A DNA stretch of 64,000 bases from Lysobacter antibioticus (GTDB lineage: Bacteria; Pseudomonadota; Gammaproteobacteria; Xanthomonadales; Xanthomonadaceae): the NCBI RefSeq assembly GCF_001442535.1, contig NZ_CP013141.1, positions 3,442,857 to 3,506,856 of the forward strand, written 5' to 3'. The position numbers were made by a program, and so were the translations under genes. The notes beneath the pieces were generated by a model. That model ran no database searches and was not told where the DNA came from. It saw only the letters and a list, made by a program, of their open reading frames with translations. This document shows, piece by piece, positions 62,328 to 64,000 of the stretch; position 1 is the first letter of the stretch, and the number at the start of each line of letters is the position of its first letter.

Positions 62328-64000
62328 CGTCTCCCCCTGTGTAGACGAGCATCTTTCGCGCGCCGTCGCGCAACACCACCAAACGGCCCTGCAGGTCGAC
62401 CAAGGCGATCAGGTCGGCGTCGACGGCGACGCTGACCGTGCTGATCGGACTCGGCGATTCGTACAGCACCGAACGCTCTTGCGCACCGATGCGCAGCAAC
62501 GCCTTGCGATCCGGACGCAAGGCGATCAAACCGATGTCGTCGCCATCGGGCTGGCTCAGCCCGGCCACTTTCCAATCGGCCGGCAACACGATTTCGTACT
62601 CGCTAGGCGGGCGATCGGCGATGCGCGCGAATACCCGCCAGATGCTGGAGCGTTCGCCGCCGTGCCCGCCGACGATCTGTTCGACGCAGTAGCCGCCTTG
62701 CCATCGGTCCGCAAAACAGGTGCCGCTGAGGAAGGCCGCATTGACTGGGCCCAGGAACGCGACACGCTCCAGAACCTGGCTGCGATGAGTCGCATGCAGA
62801 TGCAGATGGCCCTCGTCTTGGCGCAGATAGACCATCCGCTCGGCGTCGGCGCGCGCGATGGCCAACACCTGCTCGGCCACGATCTCGTAAGTCGTGCTTT
62901 CCGACGCATGCCGCGTCCATGACAGTAATTTGCGCTGGCTGGACAGCAGCAACAAACGCCGATAGAAAGCGCCGCGGTTGAACCACACGCAAGGCTGCAA
63001 ACGCGCCTTGCCGGTGGTGACATCGAGGTCGCCCGGCGGGGGCAGCGGCAGCCGGCCCATGCCCTCGAGTTGCCAACCTTCCAGCCACTGCGCCTGCGGG
63101 ATCAGCCCGGCGAAATGGCGCTCGGTGAGGGTCGCGGCAAGCAGCGACTTGCCCTTGCCCCAGCGCGTGGTCTTCGGCGGCTGCAAGCCTGTCGCCTCGC
63201 TCGACGGCAAACGATAGACGTTGGCGGCGTTCTCGCCGGCGAGCGGCACGGCGATGTGGCGCGCACCCCAGGCGATCAACGGCGGCTGCTTCAGCGACAA
63301 CTTGCCGCCACCGTGCGCGCCGGTCTGCACCCCGCTCAGGCGCGCGACCGCGACGCGCTCGAATTCGCCGCGCAACAACGCGCTGGAACGCTCCGGCGAC
63401 GGCAAGGTCAGGCGCAGTTCGCGCCGCGCCTGGCGCGAGGCGATGGTTACCGCCAGTTGCTGTTCGGCGGCGCGCGAAACGTCGACACGATGGCCCAGGC
63501 CATAGCCGGCCGCATGCGCACCGATCGACCAGCGCTCGCCCGGGCTCGGATCGGCCTCGTCGAGCAGGCGCCGCCACTCGCGTTCGTGCTCATCACGCGC
63601 GGCCTGGGCGTTGCCCTCGCTGGCGGCAGCGGCGCCGCCCGGCGCCAGGCTGCGCGCCTGCAGCAATTGCTTGAGCCGTTCGGGCGAGTCGGCCGGATGC
63701 AGTGCGCCGGGCGCACCCAGCACGCCCCAGGCGAAGCGCGCTTTCGCCGCCTGCGCGCGTTCGGCCAGCAGGATCCACATCGCCACGTGCACCAGACGCG
63801 GCGCGCCGAGTTGGCTCGGCCCGGTGTCGAACACCGCCACGGTCAGCGCATCGGCTTCGCGCGCGACCAGTTTCGGCGACAGGAACAGATGCTCGCCGCC
63901 GGCGGCGCGGCGGTCGAATTCTTCCGGCACCTCGTCGGCCAGCGCCCACTCGCTCAACAATAGGCGTTCGTAATGTCCGCGCCGGCGCAGATCGTCGATG
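62320..64000 (-). CDS. vWA/beta-propeller protein of the same system (5' end outside window)
   Basis: 559 residues are visible and the frame is open through the window edge, so the start is missing. The visible N-part has LLLSEWALADEVPEEFDRRAAGGEHLFLSP and LTVAVFDTGPSQLGAPRLVHVAMWILLAERA. This resembles a von Willebrand A fold whose metal-site DxSxS is altered to DTGPS. The C-terminal half (about 230 onward) is beta-rich with WFNRGAFYRRLLLLS, LPADWKVAGLSQPDGDDIGLIALRPD and LIALVDLQGRLVVLRDG, like propeller blades. Its stop overlaps the bpX6-like start. A MoxR ATPase and other bpX genes are expected just to the right. Assignment rests on pattern recognition. Confidence 0.65.
   Translation of the reverse strand, partial: IDDLRRRGHYERLLLSEWALADEVPEEFDRRAAGGEHLFLSPKLVAREADALTVAVFDTGPSQLGAPRLVHVAMWILLAERAQAAKARFAWGVLGAPGALHPADSPERLKQLLQARSLAPGGAAAASEGNAQAARDEHEREWRRLLDEADPSPGERWSIGAHAAGYGLGHRVDVSRAAEQQLAVTIASRQARRELRLTLPSPERSSALLRGEFERVAVARLSGVQTGAHGGGKLSLKQPPLIAWGARHIAVPLAGENAANVYRLPSSEATGLQPPKTTRWGKGKSLLAATLTERHFAGLIPQAQWLEGWQLEGMGRLPLPPPGDLDVTTGKARLQPCVWFNRGAFYRRLLLLSSQRKLLSWTRHASESTTYEIVAEQVLAIARADAERMVYLRQDEGHLHLHATHRSQVLERVAFLGPVNAAFLSGTCFADRWQGGYCVEQIVGGHGGERSSIWRVFARIADRPPSEYEIVLPADWKVAGLSQPDGDDIGLIALRPDRKALLRIGAQERSVLYESPSPISTVSVAVDADLIALVDLQGRLVVLRDGARKMLVYTGGDDG

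Overview
This window is a high-GC chromosomal segment whose core genes look gammaproteobacterial, most likely from Lysobacter or a close relative in the Xanthomonadaceae. The evidence is the tig-clpP-clpX-lon-hupB order, the leuS-lptE-holA-nadD-rsfS order, GTAG-headed palindromic repeats of the Xanthomonas/Stenotrophomonas/Lysobacter type, and two perfect CRP/Clp palindromes. The genus is inferred, because no rRNA is present. No insertion sequence, integrase or CRISPR array was seen.

Region 1 (1-10.1 kb, mostly minus strand) is housekeeping. It holds tRNA-Val and two tandem tRNA-Asp genes, hupB, lon (with a sigma32-like promoter), clpX, clpP and tig. A tRNA cluster Pro-Arg-His-Lys-Leu follows. 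A 54-base copy of the 3' half of tRNA-Leu lies 1.1 kb beyond the intact gene. Together they bracket one unknown gene (8171-8755), like the two ends of an eroded integrative element.

Region 2 (10.2-18 kb) holds a Bax-inhibitor-1 family protein and the leuS-lptE-holA-nadD-rsfS block. A glutathione S-transferase gene and a pair of inverted repeats sit between leuS and lptE.

Region 3 (18-37 kb) is accessory and mostly envelope-related. It holds a secreted amidohydrolase, two small secreted proteins, a DUF998 membrane protein, CnoX, a DUF4442 protein and a Ser/Thr kinase fused to a formylglycine-generating-enzyme-like domain. These are followed by a translationally coupled DUF502/soluble dehydrogenase/YhhQ operon, a LytS/LytTR two-component pair, a beta-propeller protein and a DUF885 peptidase-like protein. 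A LysM-FecR protein coupled to a CHASE2-GGDEF diguanylate cyclase closes the region.

Region 4 (37-47.8 kb) holds a secreted avidin, rhlE, an ABC ATPase with a permease fused to an M1-type metallopeptidase, and an LtrA protein. Between them lie repeat-rich spacers, including about 240 bases present in two copies 6.9 kb apart.

Region 5 (47.8-64 kb) holds two convergent paralogous GEVED/DUF11 surface proteins. Their 3' halves form an almost identical inverted repeat of about 1.1 kb per arm, and each gene has a perfect Clp-type box upstream. A beta-CASP metallo-beta-lactamase-fold RNase-like protein follows, then an M13 metallopeptidase next to a paralog that has lost its zinc site. At the right edge are two overlapping genes resembling the bpX6 and vWA/beta-propeller parts of a MoxR-vWA-beta-propeller ternary (predicted conflict) system. 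The rest of that system lies outside the window.
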